Made by a program: the position numbers and the translations under genes
In this document: one piece after another, positions 1 to 11,023 of the stretch
How positions within the stretch are numbered: the first letter of the stretch is position 1
Layout: each line of letters starts with the position of its first letter
Notes under the pieces: generated by a model
What the model was told of the DNA's origin: nothing
What the model saw: the letters and a program-made list of their open reading frames with translations, nothing else
The model's database searches: none
Assembly (NCBI RefSeq): GCF_000384075.1
Contig: NZ_KB913025.1
Location: 2,889,044-2,953,043, forward strand
Direction: 5' to 3'
From: Methylovulum miyakonense HT12
GTDB taxonomy: Bacteria; Pseudomonadota; Gammaproteobacteria; Methylococcales; Methylomonadaceae
Length of the DNA: 64,000 bases

Positions 1-983
1 TTCTGGATGATTTGCGACAGTTTTTTGTCGATGGATTGGTAGATCAGATCATATTCTTGGCTGTAGGTATTTTTCACACCGACAGAAGGATGGCGGACTT
101 GGCCTGCGCCGACGTTGAAAGTTTGCACCCAGTTATTCGGATGGTTTTCTTCAACGACAAACATGCCATGTAAACCCATCATAAAGTGTTGGGCGGTTTG
201 GACGTGGCAGTGATAGAGCATCGTCCCTGCATGGCGGGGTTGGATTTCGTAAGTGTGGCTTTTGCCCGGGAACACGGCGTGTTCTTCTGTGCCATCATTA
301 TCTTCGCCTTTGGAATTGTGGAAGGCGTGGTCAACCCCGTGCAAATGGATGGTGTGCGGCAGATAGTGGGTGTTTTCCAGAGTAATAAAAACTTTGTCAC
401 CTTGCTCGACGCGGATAGTGGGGGAGGGCGCGCGTAGCATGGGGATGGCGACTACGGAATTGAAATTTTTCAAGGCCATACCGCGTGATTTAGGCGCATA
501 CACCCATAAGCCAGGTTGGATGCCGGGCGCAATCGGGTAGGTGTTGATGAGGAATTCGCCATCAGGGCTGGAGCCGTTGAGTTCCACGACTTCCAGTTTG
601 ATGTGGATTTCATCGGGGTCACCATCGTTATCGACATCCTCACCCATAACTAGGGCATCTTGTGCCAAATCGGTCTGCATCAAAGTCATCATGGAGACAT
701 TATTGGTACCTTTGACCGAAGTTGCCACTTCGTAAGGGTTGTCAGGTTCGCAAGCGGGGGCGGGGGCGATGTCCACGCCTTCAATCATTTGGGCTTCGCG
801 CCATTCCGGATGTTCGTTGGAACAGGGTTTTTCGACGCTGCTGGTTTCTTCCGAACGATTGTAAACGGTGGAGGGCGGGGTGATCCCGGCCGGTTGGATG
901 GTTTTAGGGAAGAATTGTACTGCCGTGGTGGCCAATACGGCGACCAATAGGGCCGATAAGGCAAGGTGTTTTTTAGTCATCAT
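1..983 (-). CDS. Multicopper oxidase, N-terminal part (runs off the window)
   Basis: Secreted copper oxidase of the cupredoxin superfamily; the substrate cannot be told from sequence. About 327 residues are visible and the C-terminal part lies before base 1. The N-terminus has a basic start and a hydrophobic stretch (residues 6-24) like a signal peptide or anchor. A cupredoxin domain follows at about 190-280, with the motif HTIHLHG (210-216) and HCHVQTAQHFMMGL (258-271). The HCH, H266 and a following Met look like combined type 1 and type 2/3 copper ligands, so this first domain carries a type 1 site. An acidic stretch DVDNDGDPDE (117-126) may bind Ca2+. Start is one of two adjacent ATGs (983 or 980); no clear ribosome site. 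It is divergent from the SRP RNA-dnaX block. Family is sure; exact class (two- or three-domain) is open because the rest is missing. Confidence 0.85.
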   Translation of the reverse strand, partial: MMTKKHLALSALLVAVLATTAVQFFPKTIQPAGITPPSTVYNRSEETSSVEKPCSNEHPEWREAQMIEGVDIAPAPACEPDNPYEVATSVKGTNNVSMMTLMQTDLAQDALVMGEDVDNDGDPDEIHIKLEVVELNGSSPDGEFLINTYPIAPGIQPGLWVYAPKSRGMALKNFNSVVAIPMLRAPSPTIRVEQGDKVFITLENTHYLPHTIHLHGVDHAFHNSKGEDNDGTEEHAVFPGKSHTYEIQPRHAGTMLYHCHVQTAQHFMMGLHGMFVVEENHPNNWVQTFNVGAGQVRHPSVGVKNTYSQEYDLIYQSIDKKLSQIIQ

Positions 984-1212
984 TTGACAGTGGGTGTATA
1001 AGGCCGGGTGCTGTGTTTCATAAATAAAGGTGATGCCTTACGGCATTTTTGTCTGGATATGATACACCAGTTACATCGGTGCCAAGCAGTGGATGCGATT
1101 AATCGTGCCACCGCAAATTGGCTGGTTAAGAAGAAATATATCAATATCGCTTGTGTTGTCGCCACTATCCGTACATAATAGGCGGCCTTTAGCTGCTAAA
1201 GCTAATCATTAT

Positions 1213-1322
1213 GGTGATCGTGCCGGTCCTCCCGCAACGATACGCTGTGAACCCCGCCAGGTCCGGAAGGGAGCAACGGTAACAGCAGATTCGTGTGCCG
1301 GGATGTGGCTGGTACGATCGCC
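1213..1322 (+). ncRNA. ffs: Signal recognition particle 4.5S RNA
   Basis: Small bacterial SRP RNA, the scaffold that binds Ffh and targets membrane proteins to the translocon. The conserved apical domain is clear: CCAGGTCCGGAAGGGAGCAA around 1257-1276 contains the GGAA tetraloop and the flanking asymmetric loop bases. The distal GTGTGCCGGGATGTGGCTGG (about 1293-1312) matches the 3' arm of the E. coli 4.5S RNA. The ends GGTGATCGT (from 1213) and ACGATCGCC (to 1322) pair with one G-U, closing a single long hairpin, so the bounds are set by pairing and may be a few bases off. It lies just upstream of dnaX, a position seen in several gammaproteobacteria. Confidence 0.93.
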
Positions 1323-1353
1323 GCCCCATCAAGCACTATCAATCGAGCCTGCA

Positions 1354-2973
1354 ATGAATTACCAGGTTCTCGCCCGAAAGTGGCGTCCCTCTAATTTCAC
1401 AGAAGTTGTCGGACAAGAACATGTGGTCAAGTCGTTAACCAACGCCCTTGCCCATAATCGTTTGCATCATGCCTATTTGTTTACCGGAACCCGCGGTGTC
1501 GGAAAAACCACGCTAGCACGGATTCTGGCTAAAGCCATCAATTGCGAAAATCTCCAAGACTTTAATCCTTGCGGTGTTTGCCCTATTTGCCGGGCAGTTG
1601 ACGAAGGCCGTTTTTTGGATCTGATTGAAGTCGATGCCGCCTCCCGCACCAAAGTCGAAGACACCCGTGATTTGCTCGACAATGCCCAATACGCACCCAA
1701 TCAAGGCCGCTACAAAGTCTATCTGATTGACGAGGTGCACATGTTGTCCGGGCACAGTTTCAACGCCTTGTTAAAGACCTTGGAAGAGCCGCCGCCCCAT
1801 GTCAAATTCCTATTGGCGACCACCGACCCGCAAAAAATCCCCGTCACCGTCCTGTCCCGTTGCCTGCAATTCAATCTAAAACGCTTGTTGCCTGAGCAAA
1901 TCCTTGCGCAAATGCGTGTCATTTTGGAGCAGGAAAACATCGCTTTTGAGGTTGCCGCCTTAAAATTGCTTGCCCGTGCCGCCGATGGCAGTATGCGGGA
2001 TGGTTTAAGCTTGCTGGATCAGGCCATCGTTTTTGGTGCAGGCAGCGTCACGCTGGATGATGTGCATGCCATGTTGGGCACGATTGCCCGGCAGCCAGTT
2101 GCCGAAATTTTATTGGCCTTGGCTAACCAAAATGCCGCCGCTATCTTTGCCACAATCAATGAAATGGCGGATTTGACTAGCGATTTCAGTGATGTGTTGG
2201 CGCAAATCCTACAAATTCTGCATCGGGTTGCCTTAGCCCAATATTTGCCCGGATCGGTCGGGCAAGATTTTGACGGGGATAGGGTCGCCGAATTGGCGGC
2301 TGCGCTTAAGCCCGAAGATGTGCAGCTGTATTATCAAATTGGCCTGCTAGGTCAGCGTGATTTGGATCTGGCGCCCGACCAGCGCAGCGGCTTTGAGATG
2401 GTCATCTTACGGATGTTGGCGTTCAACCCGGCAACAATAAGTGGCCCGGCTGTCCAGCCGGTAGCCATATCTGCCCCCGCCCCAATTCCAGGTGTGGCCA
2501 CACCTATGGCGCAAAAACATTACCCGCCAGCTAGCCTACCGCTGGGTAAGGCCATTGGGATTGAACCTTCAATAAAGGAAGCGCCACTGGGGCGGCCTGC
2601 AAGCCAGTGGATGGATATGATTGCCACCATGAGGTTGGGGGGCATGACCCGTGAGCTTGCCAACAATTGTGTCCTGGAAAGCCTAGACGATAAAGCCTGT
2701 ACCTTGAGGCTGGATCCTGGGCATTTGCAGTTGCGTGGTGCGGTGGCGGAAGAAAAGCTGCAAAAAGCGTTGCATGTTTATTGTGGCAAGCCCGTTAAGC
2801 TAATTATCAACGCCGAGAAGATCACCGTAGACACTCCCGCCAAACAATTGCACAAGGAACGCGAAGACCGGCAGCAGGCGGCGGTTGATGCCATTAATTC
2901 AGACGAAAATGTCCAGGCTTTAAAAGAACACTTTGACGCCAGGGTTTTATCCGGCTCCATTGAGCCTGTTTAG
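1354..2973 (+). CDS. dnaX: DNA polymerase III subunits gamma/tau
   Basis: Clamp-loader ATPase of the replicative polymerase holoenzyme, 539 residues (E. coli tau is 643). The start at 1354 gives the family N-terminus MNYQVLARKWRP; a longer reading frame back to 1093 would run through the SRP RNA and is rejected. Visible are the Walker A loop GTRGVGKT (45-52), the zinc-binding cysteines C64, C73, C76 and C79, the Walker B DEVH near 125, and a sensor SRC motif. A Pro/Ala-rich linker near 365-400 leads into a C-terminal tau-like domain. No A6G slippery heptamer was seen, so how or whether the short gamma form is made is not clear. The gene leads a set with ebfC and recR. Confidence 0.95.
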   Translation: MNYQVLARKWRPSNFTEVVGQEHVVKSLTNALAHNRLHHAYLFTGTRGVGKTTLARILAKAINCENLQDFNPCGVCPICRAVDEGRFLDLIEVDAASRTKVEDTRDLLDNAQYAPNQGRYKVYLIDEVHMLSGHSFNALLKTLEEPPPHVKFLLATTDPQKIPVTVLSRCLQFNLKRLLPEQILAQMRVILEQENIAFEVAALKLLARAADGSMRDGLSLLDQAIVFGAGSVTLDDVHAMLGTIARQPVAEILLALANQNAAAIFATINEMADLTSDFSDVLAQILQILHRVALAQYLPGSVGQDFDGDRVAELAAALKPEDVQLYYQIGLLGQRDLDLAPDQRSGFEMVILRMLAFNPATISGPAVQPVAISAPAPIPGVATPMAQKHYPPASLPLGKAIGIEPSIKEAPLGRPASQWMDMIATMRLGGMTRELANNCVLESLDDKACTLRLDPGHLQLRGAVAEEKLQKALHVYCGKPVKLIINAEKITVDTPAKQLHKEREDRQQAAVDAINSDENVQALKEHFDARVLSGSIEPV

Positions 2974-2991
2974 AGATATTTAGGAGAGAAA

Positions 2992-3315
2992 ATGAAAAAC
3001 CCGTTAGGAAATTTGATGCAGCAAGCGCAAAAAATGCAGGAAGATTTTAAAAAAGCGCAGGAAGAAATTGCTTCAATGCAAGTGCAAGGCGAATCAGGCG
3101 GTGGCTTGGTCTCCATCATCATGAGCGGCAAGCGCGAAGCCTTAAAAGTGACGATTGATGAGTCATTGGTTGGCGAAGACAAGGATATGCTCGAAGATTT
3201 GGTGGCCGCCGCCATTAACGACGCGGTCAACAAGGTCGCCAAGATGAAAAAGGATAAAATGTCGGCATTGACTGCGGGCATGCCCTTACCGCCCGGTTTT
3301 CAAATGCCTTTTTAA
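2992..3315 (+). CDS. ebfC: YbaB/EbfC family nucleoid-associated protein
   Basis: Small dimeric DNA-binding protein, 107 residues, of the YbaB/EbfC family that sits between dnaX and recR in many bacteria. The sequence has the typical start MKNPLGNLMQQAQKMQ, an N-terminal helix rich in Gln, Lys and Glu, the glycine-rich GESGGGLVSI turn, and a C-terminal helical part ending in a short Pro/Gly tail (PLPPGFQMPF). A good ribosome site (TTTAGGAGAG) lies just before the start. Spacing to dnaX is 18 bases and recR follows after one base, so the three are very likely co-transcribed. Known members coat DNA and affect gene expression or repair; the role here is inferred from family and place. Confidence 0.93.
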   Translation: MKNPLGNLMQQAQKMQEDFKKAQEEIASMQVQGESGGGLVSIIMSGKREALKVTIDESLVGEDKDMLEDLVAAAINDAVNKVAKMKKDKMSALTAGMPLPPGFQMPF

Positions 3316-3316
3316 G

Positions 3317-3913
3317 ATGTCCAAAAAAGGCCTGTTAGGGCAATTAATCCAAAGCTTTTGTTGTTTGCCGGGTGTGGGTGCGAAAACGGCGCAACGTATG
3401 GTGTTTTATGTTCTCCAACGTGACCGTCAGGGTGCCAGGCGATTGGCTGAGCTGTTGTTGCTTGCCATAGATAATATCAATTATTGCCGCCAGTGCCGTA
3501 CGTTTACTGAAGATGATCTGTGCAATGTTTGTGCCGATGCCGGACGTGATACGGGGTTGGTTTGTATCGTCGAAAATCCTGCGGATGTTTGGGTGGTCGA
3601 ACAAACCGGCGTCTTTAAAGGCCTGTATTTTGTCCTGCACGGGCGGTTGTCGCCGTTGGATGGCATAGGCCCGGATGAGTTGGGCTTGGATTTGCTGCGG
3701 CGGCAGTTGTCAGCGGGGGGCATCAGGGAGCTTATCTTGGCCACCAATTCGACGGTTGAAGGCGAGGCCACGGCGTTTTTTATAGGTGAACTGGCCCGTA
3801 AACATCAAGTAAAAGCCAGCCGGATTGCGCATGGCGTACCGATGGGCGGTGAGCTGGAATTTATTGATAGCGGGACTTTGTCCCATGCGTTTAATGACCG
3901 TAAAGTTTTTTAA
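3317..3913 (+). CDS. recR: Recombination mediator RecR
   Basis: RecFOR-pathway protein that helps load RecA at single-strand gaps; 198 residues, near the usual length. It has the N-terminal helix-hairpin-helix (LPGVGAKTAQRM, 17-28), a four-cysteine zinc finger (C57, C60, C69, C72), and a Toprim domain with the VENPADVWVVE stretch and GGELEF near the end (Walker-B-like C-terminal segment). Start ATG at 3317 lies one base after the ebfC stop, which fits translational coupling. Order dnaX-ebfC-recR is conserved in gammaproteobacteria. Confidence 0.95.
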   Translation: MSKKGLLGQLIQSFCCLPGVGAKTAQRMVFYVLQRDRQGARRLAELLLLAIDNINYCRQCRTFTEDDLCNVCADAGRDTGLVCIVENPADVWVVEQTGVFKGLYFVLHGRLSPLDGIGPDELGLDLLRRQLSAGGIRELILATNSTVEGEATAFFIGELARKHQVKASRIAHGVPMGGELEFIDSGTLSHAFNDRKVF

Positions 3914-3931
3914 ATACGAAAGGTATCTATT

Positions 3932-4270
3932 ATGTCAGATTGTCTTTTTTGCAAGATGGTTGCGGGTGTTATCAAGCCTGAGGTTGTGTTTGAGGATGAA
4001 AATGTCCTGGCGTTTAGGGATATAAACCCGCAAGCCCCCGTGCATGTTTTGGTTATCCCTAAGCGGCATGTGGCGACCTTAAATGACTTGGGTGGCCATG
4101 AAATGGCAGGGCAGTTAATGTTGGCCGCCACTACCATAGCCAGGCAAGAAGGGCTGGCTGAAGATGGTTATCGCGTCAATATCAATTGTAATAAAAAAGG
4201 CGGGCAGGAGGTCTACCATCTGCATCTGCATTTATTGGGTGGCCGCCAAATGACTTGGCCTCCAGGTTAA
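3932..4270 (+). CDS. hinT: HIT-family nucleoside phosphoramidase (HinT-like)
   Basis: Histidine triad hydrolase, 112 residues, which in this family cleaves adenosine phosphoramidates and aminoacyl-AMP. It shows the N-terminal DCLFCKMVAG zinc-type start, the FRDINPQAPVHVLVIPKRH block, and the catalytic triad HLHLHLLGG near residues 96-104, where the central histidine is the nucleophile. It starts 18 bases after recR and is probably in the same transcript. The protein ends with TWPPG, the common HinT tail. The gap that follows (4271-4515) is AT-rich and carries the promoter region for nqrA, but no clear promoter elements could be fixed by eye. Confidence 0.92.
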   Translation: MSDCLFCKMVAGVIKPEVVFEDENVLAFRDINPQAPVHVLVIPKRHVATLNDLGGHEMAGQLMLAATTIARQEGLAEDGYRVNINCNKKGGQEVYHLHLHLLGGRQMTWPPG

Positions 4271-4506
4271 GTTCCCTATTTTCTATTTTTTTGATGTTTC
4301 TCCTGTAGTGTGTTGAATTAATAACTCTTTTTTATAGTAAATACGTTGCTCACATCCCCCCCTCGACGCTGGAAGTTGCCTTTGTAGAGTTGAGAAAGCA
4401 AGATTTTTGTGATGTAATGAAAAGTGTTACACATCTTAATGCGCTTCTTGTTTTATCGGTTTTTAAAATGAGGGGATGGTTTCGCCGCAACTTGTTGGGA
4501 GAGTAG

Positions 4507-5867
<1,361 letters not shown>

Positions 5868-5868
<1 letters not shown>

Positions 5869-7070
5869 TGTCGGCTAGAGATTTTTTAGATAGCATAGAG
5901 CCGCATTTTACAAAAGGCGGTAAATTAGCAAAGTACTACGGTCTTTATGAGATGGTGGATACTTTCATCTACACCCCCGCTTCTGTAACACGCGGCACTA
6001 CGCATGTCCGGGATGGTAATGACCTGAAGCGGACAATGACTTTTGTGGTGATAGCAACATTGTTCTGTGTCTTGATGGCCATCTATAACACGGGTTATCA
6101 GGCCAATGTGGCAATGGAAGCGATGGGTTTGGAGAAAATAGACAATTGGCGCAGTTTGCCGATGATGGTGTTTGGCTACAATCCTGCCAACCCCCTGTCT
6201 TGCATCGTACACGGGGCTTTGTATTTCTTCCCGATTTATTTCGTCACCTTAGCGGTTGGCGGCGTTTGGGAAGTGTTGTTCGCCACCGTGCGCGGGCATG
6301 AAGTCAACGAAGGCTTTTTGGTGTCTTCAATGTTGTACACGCTGATCATGCCGCCAGACATGCCATTATGGCAAGTTGCTTTGGGCATTTCTTTCGGTAT
6401 CGTTATCGGTAAGGAAGTGTTTGGCGGTACAGGCAAAAACTTCCTGAATCCTGCATTGACCGGCCGGGCCTTTTTGTATTTTGCCTATCCGGCTTCCATT
6501 TCCGGCGACTCCGTCTGGGTGGCTGTCGACGGTTATACTGCCGCTACCCCATTAGGGTTGGCTGCTAACGGCGGTTTGGAAGCGGTTTACAATGCCCATT
6601 ATAGTTGGGTGCAAACCTTGTTCGGTTTCGAACCGGGTTGTTTGGGTGAAACCTCCACCATTGCAATCCTGATCGGAGCGGCATTCCTTTTATATACCCG
6701 TGTCGCTTCTTACCGCATTATGGCGGGCGTATTCTTGGGCATGGTGGCAACTTCATTGTTGTTTAATGTCATTGGCAGCGACACCAACCCGATGTTTGCT
6801 TTCCCTTGGTACTGGCATTTGACCGTCGGTGGTTTTGCCTTCGGTATGGTGTATATGGCGACAGACCCAGTTAGTGCCGCGATGACCAACACGGGGCGCT
6901 GGATATTTGGTGCCCTGGTCGGCGGTATGACCGTATTAATCAGAGTAGTGAACCCTGCGTTTCCAGAAGGTATTATGCTGGCAATTCTGTTCTCTAACAT
7001 GTTCGCGCCTACGATTGATTACTTCGTCATCCAGGCCAATATCAGAAGAAGGATGAAACGCCATGCTTAA
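5868..7070 (+). CDS. nqrB: Na+-translocating NADH-quinone reductase subunit B
   Basis: Integral membrane subunit of Na+-NQR, 400 residues, with many transmembrane helices. It holds covalent FMN on a threonine and riboflavin in the known enzymes. The sequence [10 protein letters not shown] (about residues 221-230) is where the flavinylation consensus (D/S)GxxGAT lies; here the second Gly is Ala, the key Thr is kept. The N-terminal part (first about 55 residues) is cytoplasmic. The gene overlaps nqrC by eight bases. ApbE, which attaches the FMN, is encoded at 26852-27889 in this window. Confidence 0.96.
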
Positions 7071-7962
7071 TAACGAAACATTGAACCAGAATTACGAAAA
7101 ATTTAAAGTTTACCGCGATAAGATATTGGCCTTAGGCAATGACAGTTTGGAAAAAACTATCGCCATTGCCTTGTCATTATGTTTGGTCTGTGCGGTTTTT
7201 GTCGCCTTTGCCGCGGTCGCCTTGAAACCTTTGCAAATCAATAATAAAGAACTGGACATGAAGAAGAACATTCTTGATGTGGCAGGCCTGCTTGAACCAG
7301 GTAGTGATATTGATGCGGCCTTTGCCGAGAAGATTGAGCCCAAAATTGTTGATTTGGAAAGTGGTGAATACATCGATAGCATCAATGCTGCCGAATATGA
7401 CCAACGTAAGGCGGCTAAAGATCCTGCGCAAAGCGTGGCGATTCCAAAAGATAAAGATATAGCCCATATCCGGATTAAGGCCAAATATGCAAAAGTGTTT
7501 TTAGTCAAAGAAAAGGGCGGCATCAAATCTATTATTTTGCCTATTAATGGTTATGGCTTGTGGTCTACCCTGTACGGTTTCCTATCTTTAGATCCCGACG
7601 GCCAGACTGTACAAAGCATCAACTTTTATGACCAAGCGGAAACTCCGGGGCTGGGTGGCGAAGTGGTCAACCCTAACTGGCGTGCGTTGTGGAAAGGCAA
7701 AAAAGTCTATGCCGAAACCGACCAGCCTTCTCTTGAAAAAGGCTTGATAACTGAAGCCGATGTGGGTGAGCCTGCATTGACCCTGATCAAGGGTGTGGTT
7801 GACAACAGCAAGCCCGGTTCACAATATCAGGTTGATGGCCTTGCCGGTGCAACTTTGACCAGTACGGGTGTTTCAAATCTGATCAGATATTGGATGAGCA
7901 AAGAAGGTTTTGCACCTTATTTGAGTAAAGTTAGAACAACGGTTAAAAGAGGTGTCTCATGA
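7063..7962 (+). CDS. nqrC: Na+-translocating NADH-quinone reductase subunit C
   Basis: Subunit with one N-terminal transmembrane helix (about residues 28-50) and a periplasmic domain that carries the second covalent FMN. The flavinylation motif is seen as [12 protein letters not shown] near residue 260, with Thr as the acceptor; the preceding residue is Ala rather than the common Ser. At 299 residues it is slightly longer than E. coli-type RnfG relatives and in line with NqrC. Start ATG at 7063 lies inside the nqrB 3' end, so the two are translationally coupled. It overlaps nqrD by four bases. Confidence 0.95.
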   Translation: MLNNETLNQNYEKFKVYRDKILALGNDSLEKTIAIALSLCLVCAVFVAFAAVALKPLQINNKELDMKKNILDVAGLLEPGSDIDAAFAEKIEPKIVDLESGEYIDSINAAEYDQRKAAKDPAQSVAIPKDKDIAHIRIKAKYAKVFLVKEKGGIKSIILPINGYGLWSTLYGFLSLDPDGQTVQSINFYDQAETPGLGGEVVNPNWRALWKGKKVYAETDQPSLEKGLITEADVGEPALTLIKGVVDNSKPGSQYQVDGLAGATLTSTGVSNLIRYWMSKEGFAPYLSKVRTTVKRGVS

Positions 7963-8639
7963 GTGCAGTACTGAATGATGAAACAAAAAAAGTATTGGTT
8001 GAGCCGTTAGTCAACAATAACCCGATCACCCTACAGGTTTTGGGGATATGTTCGGCGTTAGCGGTCACTTCGCAAATGTCAACTTCATTGATTATGGCGT
8101 TGGCGTTAACGCTGGTGACAGCATTTTCCAGTGCGGCGATCAGCGCGATTAGGAACCATATCCCTAGTAGCATCCGCATTATCGTGCAAATGACGATTAT
8201 TGCGTCATTGGTAATTGTGGTTGATCAAATTTTGAAAGCCTTTGCTTATGATGTCAGCAAGCAATTGTCGGTATTCGTTGGTTTGATTATCACCAACTGT
8301 ATCGTCATGGGCCGTGCCGAAGGCTATGCCATGAAAAACCCTCCCTTGGAGAGTTTCATGGATGGTATCGGTAACGGTTTAGGCTACAGCCTTATTTTGG
8401 TCATCGTCTCTTTTTTCCGTGAACTCTTTGGTTCCGGTAAATTGTTGGGCAATGAAGTTTTTCAATTGACCAAAGATGGTGGCTGGTATGACCCTAACGG
8501 CCTGATGTTATTGCCACCTAGCGCATTTTTCATCATCGGGTTGATCATCTGGGCTGTCCGTCAATGGAAACCGGAACAATCTGAAAAGGTGGAATATAAA
8601 ATTATGGCGATTGCCCACGGTGAAGGAGGGCATCACTAA
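7959..8639 (+). CDS. nqrD: Na+-translocating NADH-quinone reductase subunit D
   Basis: Integral membrane subunit of Na+-NQR, 226 residues, six predicted transmembrane helices. It pairs with NqrE; together they hold a 2Fe-2S cluster between them in the known structure, one conserved cysteine set per subunit. The [17 protein letters not shown] segment (about 110-127) contains the conserved TNC motif of the NqrD/RnfE family. ATGA overlap with nqrC and one-base overlap with nqrE show a tightly coupled operon. Confidence 0.95.
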   Translation: MSAVLNDETKKVLVEPLVNNNPITLQVLGICSALAVTSQMSTSLIMALALTLVTAFSSAAISAIRNHIPSSIRIIVQMTIIASLVIVVDQILKAFAYDVSKQLSVFVGLIITNCIVMGRAEGYAMKNPPLESFMDGIGNGLGYSLILVIVSFFRELFGSGKLLGNEVFQLTKDGGWYDPNGLMLLPPSAFFIIGLIIWAVRQWKPEQSEKVEYKIMAIAHGEGGHH

Positions 8640-9247
8640 TGGAAGCCTATATCAGTCTATTTGTAAAAGCCGTATTTATTGAAAATTTGGCACTGTCCTT
8701 CTTTTTGGGCATGTGCACATTTATTGCGGTGTCGAAAAAAATCTCCACGGCGATGGGTTTAGGGGTCGCTGTTATGGTGGTCCAAGCCATTACAGTCCCT
8801 GCCAATAATTTGGTTTACCACACCCTGCTGAAAGAGGATGCTTTGTCTTGGATAGGCATTAAGGGCGTGGACTTGAGCTTTTTGGCTTTATTAAGCTGCA
8901 TTGGCATGATTGCGGCCTTGGTGCAAATTCTGGAAATGATTTTAGATAAGTTCTTTCCGGCTTTGTACTCCGCCTTGGGTATCTTTTTACCTTTGATCAC
9001 TGTGAACTGCGCCATCTTAGGGGGTAGTTTGTTCATGATTGAGCGTGATTACAACTTCGGCGAAAGTGTCACTTACGGAATTGGAAGTGGCCTAGGTTGG
9101 GCGTTAGCCATTACCGTCATGGCGGGCGTTCGCGAAAAACTCAAATACAGTGATATTCCAGCAGGTTTGCAAGGCTTGGGTATCACCTTTATTACTGCGG
9201 GTCTGATGTCGCTTGGCTTCATGGCTTTCTCTGGAATCCAACTATAG
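8639..9247 (+). CDS. nqrE: Na+-translocating NADH-quinone reductase subunit E
   Basis: Integral membrane subunit of Na+-NQR, 202 residues, six transmembrane helices, partner of NqrD in an inverted-topology pair. It has the family N-terminus [20 protein letters not shown], the [14 protein letters not shown] motif with conserved Cys, and [14 protein letters not shown] with the second conserved NC. Sequence is orthodox. The intergenic space to nqrF is 12 bases and holds a ribosome site (AGGAAGGTG). Confidence 0.96.
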   Translation: MEAYISLFVKAVFIENLALSFFLGMCTFIAVSKKISTAMGLGVAVMVVQAITVPANNLVYHTLLKEDALSWIGIKGVDLSFLALLSCIGMIAALVQILEMILDKFFPALYSALGIFLPLITVNCAILGGSLFMIERDYNFGESVTYGIGSGLGWALAITVMAGVREKLKYSDIPAGLQGLGITFITAGLMSLGFMAFSGIQL

Positions 9248-9259
9248 GAAGGTGTCGTA

Positions 9260-10480
9260 ATGTTGGAAATTATTTTAGGCATTATTATTTTCACGGGTTT
9301 CGTGATTGCATTGGTATTTCTCATTATCGGTGCCAAAAGCAAATTGGTTGCCGCAGGCGATGTGGAAATTCTGATCAATGATGAAAAGAAAATCTATGTG
9401 CCTGTAGGGTCTAAGTTATTAGGGGCATTGGCTGACAATGGCCTGTTTGTTTCGTCAGCTTGTGGCGGCGGCGGCACTTGTGCGCAATGCCGGGTTAAAG
9501 TCCATTCTGGTGGCGGCGATATTTTGCCGACCGAAACGTCCCATATCACTAAACGTGAAGCGGCAGAAGGCGAACGCCTGTCTTGCCAAGTGACGGTTAG
9601 GAACAACATGTCCATTGAAGTTGAAGACGATGTGTTTGGTGTGAAAAAATGGGAATGTACCGTCAAATCCAACCATAACGTTGCGACATTCATTAAAGAA
9701 TTGGTTTTGGATTTGCCAGAAGGCGAAGCGATTAACTATCGAGCGGGTGGTTATATTCAAATAGAATGCCCGCCGCATGTGGTCAAATACAGCAACTTTG
9801 ACATAGAAGAGCGTTTCCGCGACGATTGGGACAAATTCAATTTATGGCGTTACGTCTCTACAGTTAAAGAACCTGCCTTGCGTGCTTATTCTATGGCTTC
9901 TTATCCTGTGGAAAAAGAAATCATGCTGAACGTCCGTATCGCGACCCCGCCACCACGCGCACCAGAAAATGTACCGCCAGGTATCATGTCTTCGTACATT
10001 TTTAGTTTGAAACCAGGCGACAAATGTATCGTTTCAGGCCCTTATGGTGAATTCTTTGCCAAAGAAACTGATACTGAAATGGTGTTTATCGGTGGTGGTG
10101 CAGGTATGGCGCCTATGCGCTCGCATATTTTCGACCAATTACGTAGGTTGGGGTCGAAACGAAAGATCACCTTCTGGTATGGCGCACGTAGCAAGCGTGA
10201 AATGTTCTATGTGGAAGATTTCGATATGTTGGCGCGGGAAAATGAAAACTTTACATGGCATGTCGCATTATCCGACCCATTGCCTGAAGACAACTGGGAT
10301 GGTTACACGGGATTTATCCATAACGTCGTGTATGAAAACCACCTGAAAAACCATCCGGCTCCGGAAGATTGTGAGTTTTACATGTGCGGCCCTCCGATCA
10401 TGAACAGCTCGGTTATCAAAATGCTGTTGGATTTAGGTGTGGAACCTGAAAACATCATGTTGGACGACTTCGGCGGCTAA
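9260..10480 (+). CDS. nqrF: Na+-translocating NADH-quinone reductase subunit F
   Basis: NADH-oxidising entry subunit of Na+-NQR, 406 residues. An N-terminal transmembrane helix (about 2-24) is followed by a plant-type 2Fe-2S ferredoxin domain with [10 protein letters not shown] (cysteines near 69, 75, 78) and a fourth Cys in RLSCQVTV near 110. An FAD-binding domain follows with RAYSMASYP, then an NADH-binding domain with [12 protein letters not shown] and the C-terminal EFYMCGPP. The ending MLDDFGG is typical. This is the last gene of the operon; a hairpin terminator follows at once. Confidence 0.96.
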   Translation: MLEIILGIIIFTGFVIALVFLIIGAKSKLVAAGDVEILINDEKKIYVPVGSKLLGALADNGLFVSSACGGGGTCAQCRVKVHSGGGDILPTETSHITKREAAEGERLSCQVTVRNNMSIEVEDDVFGVKKWECTVKSNHNVATFIKELVLDLPEGEAINYRAGGYIQIECPPHVVKYSNFDIEERFRDDWDKFNLWRYVSTVKEPALRAYSMASYPVEKEIMLNVRIATPPPRAPENVPPGIMSSYIFSLKPGDKCIVSGPYGEFFAKETDTEMVFIGGGAGMAPMRSHIFDQLRRLGSKRKITFWYGARSKREMFYVEDFDMLARENENFTWHVALSDPLPEDNWDGYTGFIHNVVYENHLKNHPAPEDCEFYMCGPPIMNSSVIKMLLDLGVEPENIMLDDFGG

Positions 10481-10489
10481 GCCAAAATA

Positions 10490-10529
10490 TCCTCTTCTGG
10501 AATCAATTTTCAGAAGGGGATTTTTCTTT
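10490..10529 (+). terminator. Rho-independent terminator of the nqr operon
   Basis: CCTCTTCTG and CAGAAGGGG pair (one G-U) around a loop, followed by a T-rich run (ATTTTTCTTT). It lies ten bases after the nqrF stop codon. Confidence 0.75.
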
Positions 10530-10616
10530 ATGACGGATTCAGTACCTGTTCATTGTCATAGATTAAATTCAGTAAGGCTTCGGCGTCTACCCGTAATTAT
10601 TGGATCAGGATTATCT

Positions 10617-10982
10617 ATGAGCATCACCAAATTACTCCCTTTACTGGCCTGTTTATTGTTTTCGCCCCCCATTCTAGCCTTGCGTTGCGGGCATGAATTG
10701 GTCGACCTTGGCGACAATAAAAATGATGTGCTTGATAAGTGCGGCGAGCCAGAATCAATTGATAGCCATATTGAAAGGAGGGGGGCGAGCAATTATGCAA
10801 ACGCCAGAAATGGGCTACATTCTCCAGGCACCTCAATAGGTTATGGGCAGCAGCAATACATTGAAGTCGATGTGTTGGTTGAAGAATGGGTGTATGATTT
10901 TGGCCGTAGACGTTTACGGCAGTATCTCCGTTTTGAGAATGGCAGGTTAAGGGAAATTAAAACCTTAAATCGTGGTCGTTGA
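10617..10982 (+). CDS. DUF2845 family secreted protein
   Basis: 121-residue protein with a clear signal peptide (MSITKLLPLLACLLFSPPILA) and the short DUF2845 pattern: LRCGHELVDLGDNKNDVLDKCGEPE, with two cysteines that may form a disulfide, then a C-terminal EEWVYDFGRRRLRQYLRFENGRL block. Function is not known; the family recalls small outer-membrane-assembly-like folds, but this is only a resemblance. The start at 10617 is chosen because it begins the signal peptide; an open frame continues further upstream but would put residues before it and run back into nqrF. It lies between the nqr terminator and nqrM. Confidence 0.7.
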   Translation: MSITKLLPLLACLLFSPPILALRCGHELVDLGDNKNDVLDKCGEPESIDSHIERRGASNYANARNGLHSPGTSIGYGQQQYIEVDVLVEEWVYDFGRRRLRQYLRFENGRLREIKTLNRGR

Positions 10983-11023
10983 AGGACGCAGCCAGAACAT
11001 TTAAATTTTTTGAGGATAAGACA

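Noticed and set aside
1093-1353. N-terminal extension of the dnaX frame
   Set aside because: It would be translated from the SRP RNA gene and has no similarity to DnaX; the family start is at 1354.
10979-11023. Longer NqrM start
   Set aside because: No ribosome site; the ATG at 11024 has GAGGAT at proper distance and matches the family length.
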